64,000 nt of DNA from Sphingopyxis sp. CCNWLW2 (GCF_037095755.1 NZ_JBAWKJ010000001.1:1-64000), one strand, 5' to 3'. Shown: positions 35,856 to 45,251, counted from the first letter of the stretch. Numbers and translations are program-made. Notes: generated from the sequence alone by a model not told the origin.

Positions 35856-36772
35856 TCGGCGTCGGGATTGTCGGTCTGGGCAAGATCGCTCGCGACCAGC
35901 ATTTGCCCGCGATCGCCGCGAGTCCCGATTTCGCGCTGGCGGCTGTGGCCAGCCGCAATGCCCATGCCGAAAATGTGCCCGGCTATACCGACCTTGGCGC
36001 GATGCTCGCCGCCGAACCCGATATGCAAGCGGTCGCGCTGTGCCAGCCGCCGCAAGTGCGCCATGCGGCAGCACGCGCCGCCATCGCCGCCGGGCGCCAT
36101 GTCTTCCTCGAAAAGCCGCCGGGCGCGACGCTGTCCGAAGTCGTCGATCTTGCGCGCACCGCCGACGCGGCGGGGGTGACTTTGTTCGCCAGCTGGCACT
36201 CGCGCTATTCCTCGGGGGTCGAGCCGGCGCGCCTATGGCTGGCAGGCAAGACGATCCGCAAGATCGATATCCGCTGGAAGGAAGATGTTCGCCACTGGCA
36301 TCCGGGGCAGGACTGGATCTGGCAACCAGGTGGGCTCGGAGTTTTCGACCCCGGTATCAACGCCTTGTCGATCCTCACCCGCCTGCTGCCCGACGTCGCG
36401 CGGCTCGAGAAAGCGGTGCTGGAATTCCCCGAAAATCGCGAAGCGCCGATCGCAGCGCGGCTGACGATGCGCGCCGGCGCGGGTTTCCCGATTGATGCCG
36501 AGTTCGACTGGCGCCAGACCGGCCCACAGACCTGGGACATTATCGTCGGGACCGATGCCGGCACGCTGTCGCTGTCGCATGGCGGCAATGTGCTTCATAT
36601 CGACGGCGCGCGAGTCGACCTGCCCGCCGAGCAGGAATATCCGACGCTTTACGCGCGCTTCGCGCAGCTGATCCGCGAAGGGCGCAGCGATGTCGATGTC
36701 GCGCCGCTCCGGCTGGTGGCCGACGCCTTTCTAACCGGCCAGCGTTGGTCTACGGAGGCATTTCAGGACTGA
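35852..36772 (+). CDS. L-arabinose / D-galactose 1-dehydrogenase (Gfo/Idh/MocA family)
   Basis: 306 residues. Rossmann start GVGIVGLGKIARDQHLPAI; catalytic region LEKPPGATL with Lys88, and ASWHSRYSSGVEPAR with His116; substrate-domain WKEDVRHWHPGQDWIW and GGLGVFDPGINAL. These blocks match the NAD(P)+-dependent L-arabinose 1-dehydrogenase of Azospirillum brasilense, which also oxidises D-galactose, with Lys and His at matching positions three residues later there. Product is the sugar lactone. Start ATG overlaps the preceding stop. With KGSADH and AraD1 it makes an oxidative arabinose set; the required lactonase and sugar-acid dehydratase can be the xylose-branch enzymes or come from elsewhere. 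Confidence 0.82.
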   Translation: MIGVGIVGLGKIARDQHLPAIAASPDFALAAVASRNAHAENVPGYTDLGAMLAAEPDMQAVALCQPPQVRHAAARAAIAAGRHVFLEKPPGATLSEVVDLARTADAAGVTLFASWHSRYSSGVEPARLWLAGKTIRKIDIRWKEDVRHWHPGQDWIWQPGGLGVFDPGINALSILTRLLPDVARLEKAVLEFPENREAPIAARLTMRAGAGFPIDAEFDWRQTGPQTWDIIVGTDAGTLSLSHGGNVLHIDGARVDLPAEQEYPTLYARFAQLIREGRSDVDVAPLRLVADAFLTGQRWSTEAFQD

Positions 36773-36786
36773 ACGGAGCTTTGCCC

Positions 36787-37497
36787 TTGGACGACGCACG
36801 CAGCATCTCTCCCCGCATTCACGGGGCCATCGCCCATGATATCGGGGTCGAGATCGTCGGCGGCGTGCGCAAACCAGGCGACGTGTTCGGCGGCGAGATC
36901 GAGGCAAGCGAAGCGCTCGGCATCTCGCGCACCGCCTATCGCGAGGCGATCCGCATCCTCGCCGCCAAGGGATTGGTCGAGAGCCGTCCCAAGGCCGGCA
37001 CTCGCGTCACGCCGCGCCAGCGCTGGAACTTGCTCGATCCCGACGTGCTCGCCTGGACTTTCGAGGGCGAACCCAACCCGGTCTTCATCCTCGATCTGTT
37101 CGAGCTGCGCGGTGTGATCGAACCCGCCGCCGCCGCGTTCGCCGCACGCCGCCGTGAGGCGCATCATCTGGAAGAGATGAAGGCCGCGCTGGATGACATG
37201 GAGCGGCTCGGCCTTGCCGATGCCGAAGGGCGCGCCGCCGACCAGCGTTTCCATCGCACCATCCTGGCCGCGGCGGAGAACGAAGCGCTCGCGGCACTCG
37301 CCAGTTCGGTCGGCGCCGCGGTCAGCTGGACCACCAAATATAAACAACGCTCGCGCGCGCTTCCGCGCGATCCGGTGCCCGACCATATCCGGGTCTATGA
37401 AGCCATCGAAGCCGGCGATCCCGCCGCGGCGCACGCCAAAATGGCCGAACTCCTGCATCTCGCCCTCGCCGACATGGAGCTGCCCGAGCGCGAGTGA
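36787..37497 (+). CDS. GntR/FadR-family transcriptional regulator
   Basis: 236 residues. I start it at TTG 36787 (CGGAG nine bases upstream); the ATG at 36745 lies inside the previous gene. The winged helix (about 7-75: AIAHDIGVEIVGGVRKPGD, then SEALGISRTAYREAIRILAA) is followed by an FCD ligand-binding domain with metal-type residues (DLFELRGVIEPAAAAFAARR, ADQRFHRTILAAAEN, DHIRVYEAIEAGDPAAAHAK). FCD regulators of this type respond to sugar acids or keto acids. Fourth gene of the KGSADH operon, so its effector is probably a pentonate, keto-deoxy acid or 2-oxoglutarate semialdehyde derivative. Proposed to bind the ACTCAGAC motif. Confidence 0.85.
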   Translation: MDDARSISPRIHGAIAHDIGVEIVGGVRKPGDVFGGEIEASEALGISRTAYREAIRILAAKGLVESRPKAGTRVTPRQRWNLLDPDVLAWTFEGEPNPVFILDLFELRGVIEPAAAAFAARRREAHHLEEMKAALDDMERLGLADAEGRAADQRFHRTILAAAENEALAALASSVGAAVSWTTKYKQRSRALPRDPVPDHIRVYEAIEAGDPAAAHAKMAELLHLALADMELPERE

Positions 37498-37518
37498 TCG
37501 CGGTCCGGCCCATCCGGC

Positions 37519-39315
37519 CTAATGATTGTCGCGCGGCAGCCCGATCGTCTGCGCGATACGCTGATATTTCTCGGCGCCCTCAAGGATCGCGCCGGTGCTC
37601 ATCTGCCCCACGACCGAGCGCTGGATTTCCTGCCATGGCGTCTGCGACGCCGGATAGGCAAAACCGCCCGCCGCTTCGAGGTCGGCACGACGCGCAGCAA
37701 GCTCCTCGTCGCTGATCAATACGTTCGCGGTCGCCTTGCCCAGATCGATGCGCACGCGATCGCCGGTCCGGAGCAATGCGAGACCGCCCATCGCCGCCGC
37801 TTCGGGACTGGCGTTGAGAATCGACGGGGATCCGGACGTACCCGACTGGCGGCCGTCGCCGATGCACGGCATCGAATGCACGCCCTCGGTGATCAGATAG
37901 GCCGGCGGCCGCATGTTAACGACCTCGGCGGCACCCGGGTAGCCGATCGGACCGGCCCCACGCATGAACAACAGGGTCTCGGGTGTGATGCCCGTCGCAG
38001 GATCGTCGATCCGATGATGGAAATCCTCCGGTCCTTCGAACACGATCGCGGGCCCTTCAAACGCATCGGGGTCATCGGGGTTCGACAGATAACGTGCGCG
38101 AAATTCGGGTGAGATCACGCTGGTCTTCATCACTGCCGCGTCGAACAAATTGCCCGACAGGACGAGGAATCCGGCATGGTCGACGAGCGGCCGGTCAAAG
38201 GGCCGGATCACCCTTTCGTCCTCGATCGCCGCGCCCCGACAATTGTCGCCTATCGTCCGGCCGTTCACCGTCATCGCATCTTCGTGGATCAGCCCCTGCC
38301 CGATCAGCTGGCCAACGACCGCGGGCACGCCCCCGGCGCGGTAATAATCCTCGCCCAGATATTCGCCCGCGGGCTGGAGGTTGACCAGCAAAGGCACCTT
38401 GTGTCCCTCGGTCTCCCAATCCTTGATCGGCAGGTCGACGCCGATATGACGGGCGATCGCACCGAGATGGATCGGTGCATTGGTCGATCCACCGATCGCG
38501 CTATTGACGCGGATGGCGTTATGGAACGCTTCCCTGGTCAGGATATCGGAGGGTTTGAGATCCTCGGCGACCATCTCGACGATGCGCTTGCCCGTGCGCC
38601 ACGACACCTCCTGCCGGTCGCGATAGGGCGCCGGGATCGCCGCCGATCCGGGCAGTGACATGCCGAGCGCTTCGCACAGCGAGTTCATCGTCGTCGCAGT
38701 GCCCATCGTGTTGCAATAGCCCGTCGACGGCGCCGATGACGCGACCAGCCGGATGAATTCGGCATCGTCGATCTCGCCCGCCGCCAGCATTTCACGCGCT
38801 TTCCAGACGATCGTGCCCGACCCGGTGCGCTCGCCCTTGTGCCAGCCGTTGAGCATAGGCCCGACCGACAGCGCGATCGCCGGGATATTCACGGTCGCCG
38901 CCGCCATCAGGGCCGCGGGGGTCGTCTTGTCGCAGCCGATCGTCAGCACCACGCCGTCGAGCGGATAGCCATAGAGGATCTCGACCAGCCCCAGATACGC
39001 CAAGTTGCGGTCGAGCCCGGCGGTCGGCCGCTTGCCCGTCTCCTGGATCGGATGGACCGGGAATTCGATGACGATGCCGCCCGCCTCGCGCACGCCCTCG
39101 CGCACCCGCTCGGCGAGGACGAGATGATGGCGATTGCAAGGCGAGAGGTCGCTTCCCGTCTGCGCGATGCCGATGATCGGCTTGCCCGACTGCAATTCTT
39201 CGAGACTGAGCCCGAAGTTGAGATAGCGTTCAAGGTACAGCGCGGTCATGTCGATATTGTCGGGATTGTCGAACCATGCGCGGCTGCGCAGTTTCGGGGC
39301 GTTGGCGTCGGACAT
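37519..39315 (-). CDS. xylD: D-xylonate (L-arabonate) dehydratase, IlvD/Edd family
   Basis: 598 residues. Opening [20 protein letters not shown] and [20 protein letters not shown], [2Fe-2S] cysteines in [21 protein letters not shown] and [14 protein letters not shown], and [14 protein letters not shown]. The [14 protein letters not shown] start and overall length match Caulobacter xylonate dehydratase XylD and related arabonate dehydratases; family members often accept both substrates. It removes water from pentonate to give 2-keto-3-deoxypentonate. It follows galM on the same strand by 38 bp. The other Weimberg genes are 21 kb away at 58.5-62.8 kb, so the pathway is split in two operons. Confidence 0.88.
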   Translation of the reverse strand: MSDANAPKLRSRAWFDNPDNIDMTALYLERYLNFGLSLEELQSGKPIIGIAQTGSDLSPCNRHHLVLAERVREGVREAGGIVIEFPVHPIQETGKRPTAGLDRNLAYLGLVEILYGYPLDGVVLTIGCDKTTPAALMAAATVNIPAIALSVGPMLNGWHKGERTGSGTIVWKAREMLAAGEIDDAEFIRLVASSAPSTGYCNTMGTATTMNSLCEALGMSLPGSAAIPAPYRDRQEVSWRTGKRIVEMVAEDLKPSDILTREAFHNAIRVNSAIGGSTNAPIHLGAIARHIGVDLPIKDWETEGHKVPLLVNLQPAGEYLGEDYYRAGGVPAVVGQLIGQGLIHEDAMTVNGRTIGDNCRGAAIEDERVIRPFDRPLVDHAGFLVLSGNLFDAAVMKTSVISPEFRARYLSNPDDPDAFEGPAIVFEGPEDFHHRIDDPATGITPETLLFMRGAGPIGYPGAAEVVNMRPPAYLITEGVHSMPCIGDGRQSGTSGSPSILNASPEAAAMGGLALLRTGDRVRIDLGKATANVLISDEELAARRADLEAAGGFAYPASQTPWQEIQRSVVGQMSTGAILEGAEKYQRIAQTIGLPRDNH

Positions 39316-39353
39316 GAAAAACTAGACTCCGGTAAAGACAGGCGGGCGCTGGG

Positions 39354-40496
39354 TCAGCGCGCGATGGACAGGCGATAGATCATGACGTGGCGATACGGCC
39401 GCGCGGGATCGACACGCGCCGAGGCGAAGTTCGCGTGGTTCGGCGCATCGGGAAATTTCTGCGGCTCGAGTGCGATCCCGTCACCCATGCGATAGAAATG
39501 GCCGCGCTTGCCCTTCACCAGACCGTCCAGAAAATTGCCGGTGTAGAACTGGACACCCGGTTCGGTCGTCAGCACTTCGAGCACACGGCCCGATTTGGGG
39601 TCCTCCAGCCGCGCGGCCAGCTCGGGCGTGCGGGTCACGCCCTTGTCGAGCGCGAAATTATGATCGTAACCGCGCCCGAAAGCGATCTGCTGATCGCGCC
39701 CGTCGCGGATTCCGTCGTCGGGTACGCGCGGGGTGCGAAAGTCGAATACCGTGCCCGCAACCGGGCGCAGGTCCCCCGTCGGGATCAGCTGTGCATCGAC
39801 CGGCGTGATCGCCGCCGCCGGGATGGTCAGCCGGTGGCCCAGCGCCCCGCCTGACGCGCCTTCGCCCGCGAGGTTGAAGATCGCATGATTGGTCATGTTG
39901 ATCAGGGTCGGCTTATCGGTGGTGGCATCGAAACTGATCGTCAGGTCGCCCGCATCGTCAAGCGTGTAGGTGACCTTCGCCTGCACCCGACCGGGATAGC
40001 CCTGGTCACCGTCGGGGCTGGTTAGCGTCAGCGTCACCGACGCGGTTTTCCCCTGCGTGACCGACACGATTTTCCAGGGCAGCTTGTCGAAACCTTGCGC
40101 GCCGCCGTGCAGCGAATTGCCCTTGTCGTTCTGCGAAACCTGATAGGTTTTTCCATCGAGTGCGAACTTACCCCCGCCGATCCGGTTGGCATAGCGACCG
40201 ACGGTGACGCCGAAATAATTGGGCTTGGCAACATAGTCCGCCGCGTCATCATAGCCGAGCAGGACATCCGCGAGTTTCCCCTCGCGGTCGGGCGCGGTGA
40301 GCGACTGCAGCGTTGCACCATAGGTGAGGATCCGCGCCGAAACCCGATTGGTACCCGTCAGCGTGATCGCCTCGATCGGGTTGCCGTCGGCCGTCGTGCC
40401 GGCGGGCGTGCGCTCGGCGGTCGCCGCATGGGCCATCGCCAGCGGAAGCACCGCAAAGACCGGCAGGCTCCATTGCCAAATTTTCCTGGATGCCAC
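39354..40496 (-). CDS. galM: Aldose 1-epimerase (mutarotase), exported
   Basis: 380 residues with a signal peptide (IWQWSLPVFAVLPLAMAHAA). Mutarotase core: TYGATLQSLTAPDREGKLAD, GRYANRIGGGKFALDGKTYQ, NDKGNSLHGGAQGFDKLPW (His of the active site), INMTNHAIFNLAG with the second His, and PGVQFYTGNFLDG. The catalytic base Glu lies near the C-terminus in GIALEPQKFPDAPNH. It equilibrates alpha and beta anomers of free sugars, here in the periplasm, so that dehydrogenases, isomerase and permeases receive their preferred anomer. Transcribed with xylD; divergent from the FucP-like permease, with an ACTCAGAC motif between. Confidence 0.93.
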   Translation of the reverse strand: MASRKIWQWSLPVFAVLPLAMAHAATAERTPAGTTADGNPIEAITLTGTNRVSARILTYGATLQSLTAPDREGKLADVLLGYDDAADYVAKPNYFGVTVGRYANRIGGGKFALDGKTYQVSQNDKGNSLHGGAQGFDKLPWKIVSVTQGKTASVTLTLTSPDGDQGYPGRVQAKVTYTLDDAGDLTISFDATTDKPTLINMTNHAIFNLAGEGASGGALGHRLTIPAAAITPVDAQLIPTGDLRPVAGTVFDFRTPRVPDDGIRDGRDQQIAFGRGYDHNFALDKGVTRTPELAARLEDPKSGRVLEVLTTEPGVQFYTGNFLDGLVKGKRGHFYRMGDGIALEPQKFPDAPNHANFASARVDPARPYRHVMIYRLSIAR

Positions 40497-40550
40497 GCGA
40501 TCGTCCTCTCGTTTATGCGCGCCGCATTGACGCGTCCTTGGCGCATATAT

Positions 40551-40558
40551 ACTCAGAC
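40551..40558 (-). promoter_or_regulatory. ACTCAGAC motif, copy 3 (galM-xylD / permease divergent promoter)
   Basis: ACTCAGACAATTAGA at 40551-40565 in the 107-bp gap between galM and the FucP-like permease gene. On the minus strand this reads TTGTCTGAGT, whose left half fits the TnGT half-site of FadR-type GntR operators. Confidence 0.5.
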
Positions 40559-40603
40559 AATTAGATTCTACACAAGAGCCGGGTCGCGAGGGAGAAGGAT
40601 ATT

Positions 40604-41893
40604 ATGGAACCGAGCATGTCCGCGGAGGCGCAGGACCGCACGACGGACCGCACCAGCTACGCACCTACGCTGATCCTGCTGGCCAGCCTCTTTTTCATGT
40701 GGGGCTTCATCACGGTGATCAACAACACGCTGCTCCCGCACCTCAGGAGCGTGTTCGATCTCAACTATACCCAAACGACCTTGATCGAGTCGGTGTGGTT
40801 CATCGCCTATTTCGTCGCCTCGATCCCCTCGGCAAAGCTGATCGAACGGATCGGCTACCAGAAGTCGCTCGTGATCGGGCTGCTGGTGATGGCGGCCGGA
40901 GCGCTCGGCATGACGCTCGCGGCGAGCCTTCCCTCCTATGGCGTCACATTGATCATGCTGTTCGTGATCGCGAGCGGCATCACCCTGCTGCAGGTCGCGG
41001 CCAACCCCTATGTCGCGGTGATCGGTCCGGCGAAGACCGCCTCCTCGCGGCTCAACCTGGTGCAGGCGATGAATTCGGCGGGGACGATGTTCGCGCCGCT
41101 GTTTGGCGCCTATCTGATTCTCGGGCGGTCGAAAGGCGGCACGTCAGAGGCAGGAACCGCGCTGACCCAGGCCGAACGAATCGCCGACGCACAGTCGGTG
41201 ATCCTGCCCTATGCGCTGGTCTCCGTCGTCCTGATCGTGCTGGCGATCGTGATCGCGCGCTTTCCGCTTCCCGCGATGGGGTCGGCGACCACCCGCGTCT
41301 CGAAGGAAGACCGCAAGAATCACTCGCTGTGGAGACACCGCAATCTGGTGTTCGGAATTCCCGCCATTTTCATCTACCTGATTGCCGAAATCGGCGTCGC
41401 CAACCTGTTCGTCAACTTCGTCAGTCAGCCCGATATCGCTAATCTGACGCACGAGCAGGCGGGCAAATATCTGACCTTCCTATGGGCCGGGATGATGGTT
41501 GGACGCTTCGCCGGCTCCGCTATCATGCAGCGAATCGCCGCCGAAACCGTCCTCGCCGTCTTTGCCGTCGGCGCGTTCGCCGTGATGCTGATCACCGTCT
41601 TCACGACCGGACCCGCCGCAATGTGGGCGCTGATTCTGGTCGGACTGTTCCATTCGATCATGTTTCCGACGATCTTCACGCTGGGGATCAAGGGTCTCGG
41701 TCCGCTCACCGAGGAAGGATCTGGGCTGCTGATCATGGCGATCGCGGGCGGCGCGCTCGTGATCGTGCAGGGCTGGTTGGCCGACATTTACGGCCTGCAA
41801 GCGTCGTTCCTGCTCACCGCCGCGTGCGAGCTCTACATCCTCTTCTACGCCCTGTGGGGCAGCCGAACGATGCCCGACACCGCGAAGTCTTGA
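40604..41893 (+). CDS. FucP-family sugar:H+ symporter (MFS)
   Basis: 429 residues, twelve membrane segments. FucP-subfamily signatures: LASLFFMWGFITVINNTLLP near the start, NYTQTTLIESVWFIAYFVAS, LLQVAANPYVAVIGPAKTAS followed by LNLVQAMNSAGTMFAPLFGA. The ATG at 40604 has GAGAAGG upstream. The family imports fucose, glucose, galactose or arabinose with protons across the inner membrane. Location next to galM-xylD and before the outer-membrane receptor suggests L-arabinose, xylose or galactose. The end is followed after 95 bp by the receptor gene. Confidence 0.9.
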   Translation: MEPSMSAEAQDRTTDRTSYAPTLILLASLFFMWGFITVINNTLLPHLRSVFDLNYTQTTLIESVWFIAYFVASIPSAKLIERIGYQKSLVIGLLVMAAGALGMTLAASLPSYGVTLIMLFVIASGITLLQVAANPYVAVIGPAKTASSRLNLVQAMNSAGTMFAPLFGAYLILGRSKGGTSEAGTALTQAERIADAQSVILPYALVSVVLIVLAIVIARFPLPAMGSATTRVSKEDRKNHSLWRHRNLVFGIPAIFIYLIAEIGVANLFVNFVSQPDIANLTHEQAGKYLTFLWAGMMVGRFAGSAIMQRIAAETVLAVFAVGAFAVMLITVFTTGPAAMWALILVGLFHSIMFPTIFTLGIKGLGPLTEEGSGLLIMAIAGGALVIVQGWLADIYGLQASFLLTAACELYILFYALWGSRTMPDTAKS

Positions 41894-41902
41894 CATCAAT
41901 AA

Positions 41903-41910
41903 GTCTGAGT
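41903..41910 (+). promoter_or_regulatory. GTCTGAGT (ACTCAGAC) motif, copy 4
   Basis: CAATAAGTCTGAGTATTAG at 41897-41915, 79 bp upstream of the TonB-receptor start and 14 bp before a LacI-type operator. AATA and TATT flank the core symmetrically. Confidence 0.5.
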
Positions 41911-41924
41911 ATTAGGCAGGCTGT

Positions 41925-41938
41925 TGATAGCGCTACCA
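41925..41938 (+). promoter_or_regulatory. LacI-type operator TGATAGCGCTACCA (TonB receptor)
   Basis: Identical 14-mer to the site at 62772. Lies 50 bp upstream of the receptor start. Similar to the xylose operator described upstream of xylose-inducible Caulobacter genes (core TAGCGCTACCA). Confidence 0.7.
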
Positions 41939-41988
41939 TGGCGTGCGAGCCGCCGGCACAAGCCGGGGCCGAAAATGGGGAGGATATT

Positions 41989-44900
41989 ATGGTTTCTCGT
42001 ATCGAGCTTATGCGTCGTGGTCTCTTGGGTGCGGTTGCGGCGTCGAGCCTGCTCTGCCCTGGAATCGTGTTTGCACAGACGCCGGGCAACACCGCGTCGG
42101 CAGCACAGGAGGACGGCGCGGACTCGGCCGACCAGGCCCCTGCCGCCCCCCCTGCCGCCGGCGAGGACGAAATCGTCGTATCGGGCTACCGCGCCTCGCT
42201 CGAGAGCCAGACCAATGCGAAACGCAACTCGACCGGCTTCACCGACACCATCTTCGCCGAAGATATCGGCAAATTCCCCGACACCAATATCGCCGAATCG
42301 CTAAACCGCATCCCGGGCATCACGATCGGCCGCGAAGTGACGGGCGAAGGTGCGACGGTCGCGATCCGCGGGCTCGGCACCAATTTCACCCGCGTGCTCC
42401 TCAATGGCGCACCGGTCGCAATCGCGTCGGTGCGCTTCGATGCGCAAAGCACCAACCGCGAAGTCGATCTCGACCTTCTCCCAACCGAGCTGTTCACCAA
42501 GCTCACCGTCAGCAAATCGCCGGTAGCGAGCCAGGTCGAAGGCGGCGCCGCCGGCACCGTCGATCTCCGCGCCGCGCGGCCGTTCGACAATCCCGAACCC
42601 TATATCAGCTACGGCCTGCAGGGCTCGAAGGTCAGCTCGGCCGGCAAATGGGGCTATCGCGGCCATGTCCTCGCCAGCGCGACCTTCGGCGATTTCGGTA
42701 TCCTCGTCGGGGGCGCGGCGGTCCGCAACAATTTCCGCGTCGATGGCTTTGAAACGATCGGCTGGACCAATCCCAATCTCACGGCTGCTCAGCGCACGAG
42801 CGGCACGCTCAACCCGACCGGCGGCGGCAATTTCACCATTCCGTCGGTGGTGCCGATCAACGCCGGAAACGGCCTGACTCCAGGCGCGGTCATCGACCAG
42901 GCGTTTCTTCTCGCCCGCAATCCGGGTGCGTCGATCGACCAGATCGACAACGGCCTCCTGCCGCGTCTCGGCCGCCCGCGCACCGAAGTCGGCGACCGCG
43001 AACGCTACAACGGGCTCGTGTCGCTCGAGTGGCGCCCCGGCGACAATTTCCATTTCTACATCGACGGCATGTATGCGAAGCGCAATACAGAGTTCACGCG
43101 CAACGCAATGAATTGGGTAGGCCGCAATGGCGCGGTCATTCCGCTCAACACCACCTATGATCGTGAAGATTGCACCCAAGGCTGCGTCGTGACGAGCGGC
43201 ACCTACGCCAACGCGCAATTCTTCCTCGAATATCGTCCGTACAAGGACACCCAGGAATATTATGGCGTCAATCCCGGCGCCGAGTTTGTCGTCAACGACT
43301 GGATCAAGGGCGATATCCAGGCCAATTACACCAAGAGCACCTTCCGCCGCGAAAGCCCCACATTCCTCGTGATCACGCCGCCGAACAGCGGCGCGACGGT
43401 AACCTATACCAATGATGGCGGCATCCCTTCGATCGAAACCAATATCGATCTCAACGACCCCGCCAATTTCGGCTGGGCGGGCGGCGGCCGCGTCAATTTG
43501 AACGGCGAAGAGCGCGAAACCGAAACCAAGGGTATCCGAGGCAGCCTCCTGTTCGGCGATGAAACCCGGTTCAGCGTGCGCGTCGGCGGATCCTTCGACG
43601 ATACCCGCCGCCGCATCACGCCGTTCGACAACACCGCCGAGTGGCAGAATGCAATCTGCGGCAATGGCCCGAGCGTCACCCTGCTCGCGCCGAACACGAG
43701 CACGACGCCTTGCACCGGCCTCAACCAGCCCGGCAGCGCAACCCCCGCAGGCTTCCCGACCTTTCCCGGTTATGGAACAAACTTCACCGCGGGCGGAGCC
43801 CCGATCACCTACGCCGGCTCGATCATTCCGACGGCCGCGGTGCCGAGCTATCTGCGCCCCGGCAGCAACGGGTTCATCACCGTCGACTGGGACAAGGTCA
43901 AGGCCGACACCGATTATGAGGGCTTCCTGTCGCGCGCAACCGAGACGGGCTCGGGCAGCAGCGGCGCCAATGGCGGCCTGATCAGGGAAAAGGTCACCGG
44001 AACCTTCGTCGAGGCGAACGGCATCTTCGACATCGGCGACAACACGCTGCGCCTCAACGGCGGCGTGCGCTATGTGCGGACCGAACAGATTGTCGGCGGC
44101 CGCGTCAGCGTTCCCGATGGGCGCAACGCAACGATCGCCGATGGCGGACGCTACCCGAATACGATCACCTTCCCGACGACGCGGACCGTCTATTCGAACT
44201 TCCTGCCCTCGGCGAGCGTCGCCTTCGATTTCGGCGGCAAGGCCGTGGCGCGCGCATCGATCTCGCGAACGATGACGCGTCCCGATCCCAATGCGATGCT
44301 GCCGGGCGCGAGCTTCGTCCAACCGTCGGCCGACGTGGGCACCGTCGGCAACAGCGCGCTTGATCCGTATATCTCGGACAATATCGACGTCGGTTTCGAA
44401 TATTATACCGGCGGCGAAGGCGTGATTGCCTTTGCGGCCTTCCGCAAGTCGATCACCGGCTTCACCGTGAACGGTCTCACCACCGTGCCATTCTCCTTCT
44501 TCGAGCAATATGGCATTAACATCGACTCGCTGACGCAGGCGCAGCGCGATGCGCTGGCCACCCGCGCCCAGCCGGGGCAGGCGCTGCGCGATGTCAATGT
44601 CGTTGTGCAGCAGCAGGTCAACGCCGACGGCAAGCTCAAGGTCAACGGCCTCGAGTTCCAGATTACCCAGCCGCTCGATTTCCTCACCCAATATATCGGC
44701 GTGTCGGGTTTCGGCGTGCAGGCGAACCTGACGCTGATCGACCAGAAGGGCGAAGGCGCCGGCGCTCCGGCGGTGGCGATCGGCGTGGCTCCGAAGACCT
44801 ACACGCTCACCGGCTATTATGAGGGTAATGGTCTCTCGACCCGTCTTACCTATACTTACAACCAGGGGTCGCAGGGCTCGGGGACCAACCAGAATGGCAT

Positions 44901-45123
44901 CCAGCAGGCCGCCATTTTCGGGCGCAGCTACTCGCAGCTCGATTTCTCGGGCAATCTCGATCTCGCCGAGGTCTTCGGTAACGACTATCTGCCGACCGTG
45001 GTCGTCAACGTGATCAACATCACGAAGGAAGCACAGAGCAGCTACTTCCAGTTCCCGAACGCGACCTTCAACGAATATAATCCCGGCCGGACGGTGCTGG
45101 TCGGTATTCGCGGCAAATTCTAG
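41989..45123 (+). CDS. TonB-dependent receptor for xylan oligosaccharides
   Basis: 1044 residues from the ATG at 41989 (GGGGAGGAT upstream). Signal peptide: RRGLLGAVAASSLLCPGIVFAQ. A Pro/Ala linker is followed by a TonB box (EIVVSGYR, 61-68). The plug has FAEDIGKFPDTNIAESLNRI, PGITIGRE and VAIRGLGTNFTRVLLNGAPV; the 22-strand barrel ends with NVINITKEAQSSYFQFPNAT and VLVGIRGKF with the terminal Phe. The 'DIGKFPDTNIAESLNRIPGI' plug is typical of the large carbohydrate receptors of Caulobacter and sphingomonads. It should import acidic xylo-oligosaccharides through the outer membrane using ExbBD-TonB energy. Both regulatory motifs lie in its promoter. A strong terminator follows. Confidence 0.93.
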   Translation: MVSRIELMRRGLLGAVAASSLLCPGIVFAQTPGNTASAAQEDGADSADQAPAAPPAAGEDEIVVSGYRASLESQTNAKRNSTGFTDTIFAEDIGKFPDTNIAESLNRIPGITIGREVTGEGATVAIRGLGTNFTRVLLNGAPVAIASVRFDAQSTNREVDLDLLPTELFTKLTVSKSPVASQVEGGAAGTVDLRAARPFDNPEPYISYGLQGSKVSSAGKWGYRGHVLASATFGDFGILVGGAAVRNNFRVDGFETIGWTNPNLTAAQRTSGTLNPTGGGNFTIPSVVPINAGNGLTPGAVIDQAFLLARNPGASIDQIDNGLLPRLGRPRTEVGDRERYNGLVSLEWRPGDNFHFYIDGMYAKRNTEFTRNAMNWVGRNGAVIPLNTTYDREDCTQGCVVTSGTYANAQFFLEYRPYKDTQEYYGVNPGAEFVVNDWIKGDIQANYTKSTFRRESPTFLVITPPNSGATVTYTNDGGIPSIETNIDLNDPANFGWAGGGRVNLNGEERETETKGIRGSLLFGDETRFSVRVGGSFDDTRRRITPFDNTAEWQNAICGNGPSVTLLAPNTSTTPCTGLNQPGSATPAGFPTFPGYGTNFTAGGAPITYAGSIIPTAAVPSYLRPGSNGFITVDWDKVKADTDYEGFLSRATETGSGSSGANGGLIREKVTGTFVEANGIFDIGDNTLRLNGGVRYVRTEQIVGGRVSVPDGRNATIADGGRYPNTITFPTTRTVYSNFLPSASVAFDFGGKAVARASISRTMTRPDPNAMLPGASFVQPSADVGTVGNSALDPYISDNIDVGFEYYTGGEGVIAFAAFRKSITGFTVNGLTTVPFSFFEQYGINIDSLTQAQRDALATRAQPGQALRDVNVVVQQQVNADGKLKVNGLEFQITQPLDFLTQYIGVSGFGVQANLTLIDQKGEGAGAPAVAIGVAPKTYTLTGYYEGNGLSTRLTYTYNQGSQGSGTNQNGIQQAAIFGRSYSQLDFSGNLDLAEVFGNDYLPTVVVNVINITKEAQSSYFQFPNATFNEYNPGRTVLVGIRGKF

Positions 45124-45151
45124 GCGGCTCCCACCTCCTGTGGTCTCTTAT

Positions 45152-45184
45152 GGGCCGGTCGATTTTCGACCGGCCCTTTTTTTT
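45152..45184 (+). terminator. Rho-independent terminator of the TonB receptor gene
   Basis: Perfect 11-bp stem GGGCCGGTCGA/TCGACCGGCCC with a 3-base loop followed by eight T residues, 28 bp after the stop codon. The best terminator in the window. Confidence 0.93.
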
Positions 45185-45251
45185 GGAGGGCGACCGCTAG
45201 AGACGGCGCCGCCAAATCGGGAATGGCAGGGAAAGGCGCGGGGGACGGCGC

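Noticed and set aside
42301..44691. 796-codon open frame on the minus strand under the TonB-receptor gene
   Set aside because: Antisense shadow of a real gene in GC-rich codon usage; no signal peptide, domain or binding site, and the sense strand has full family features.
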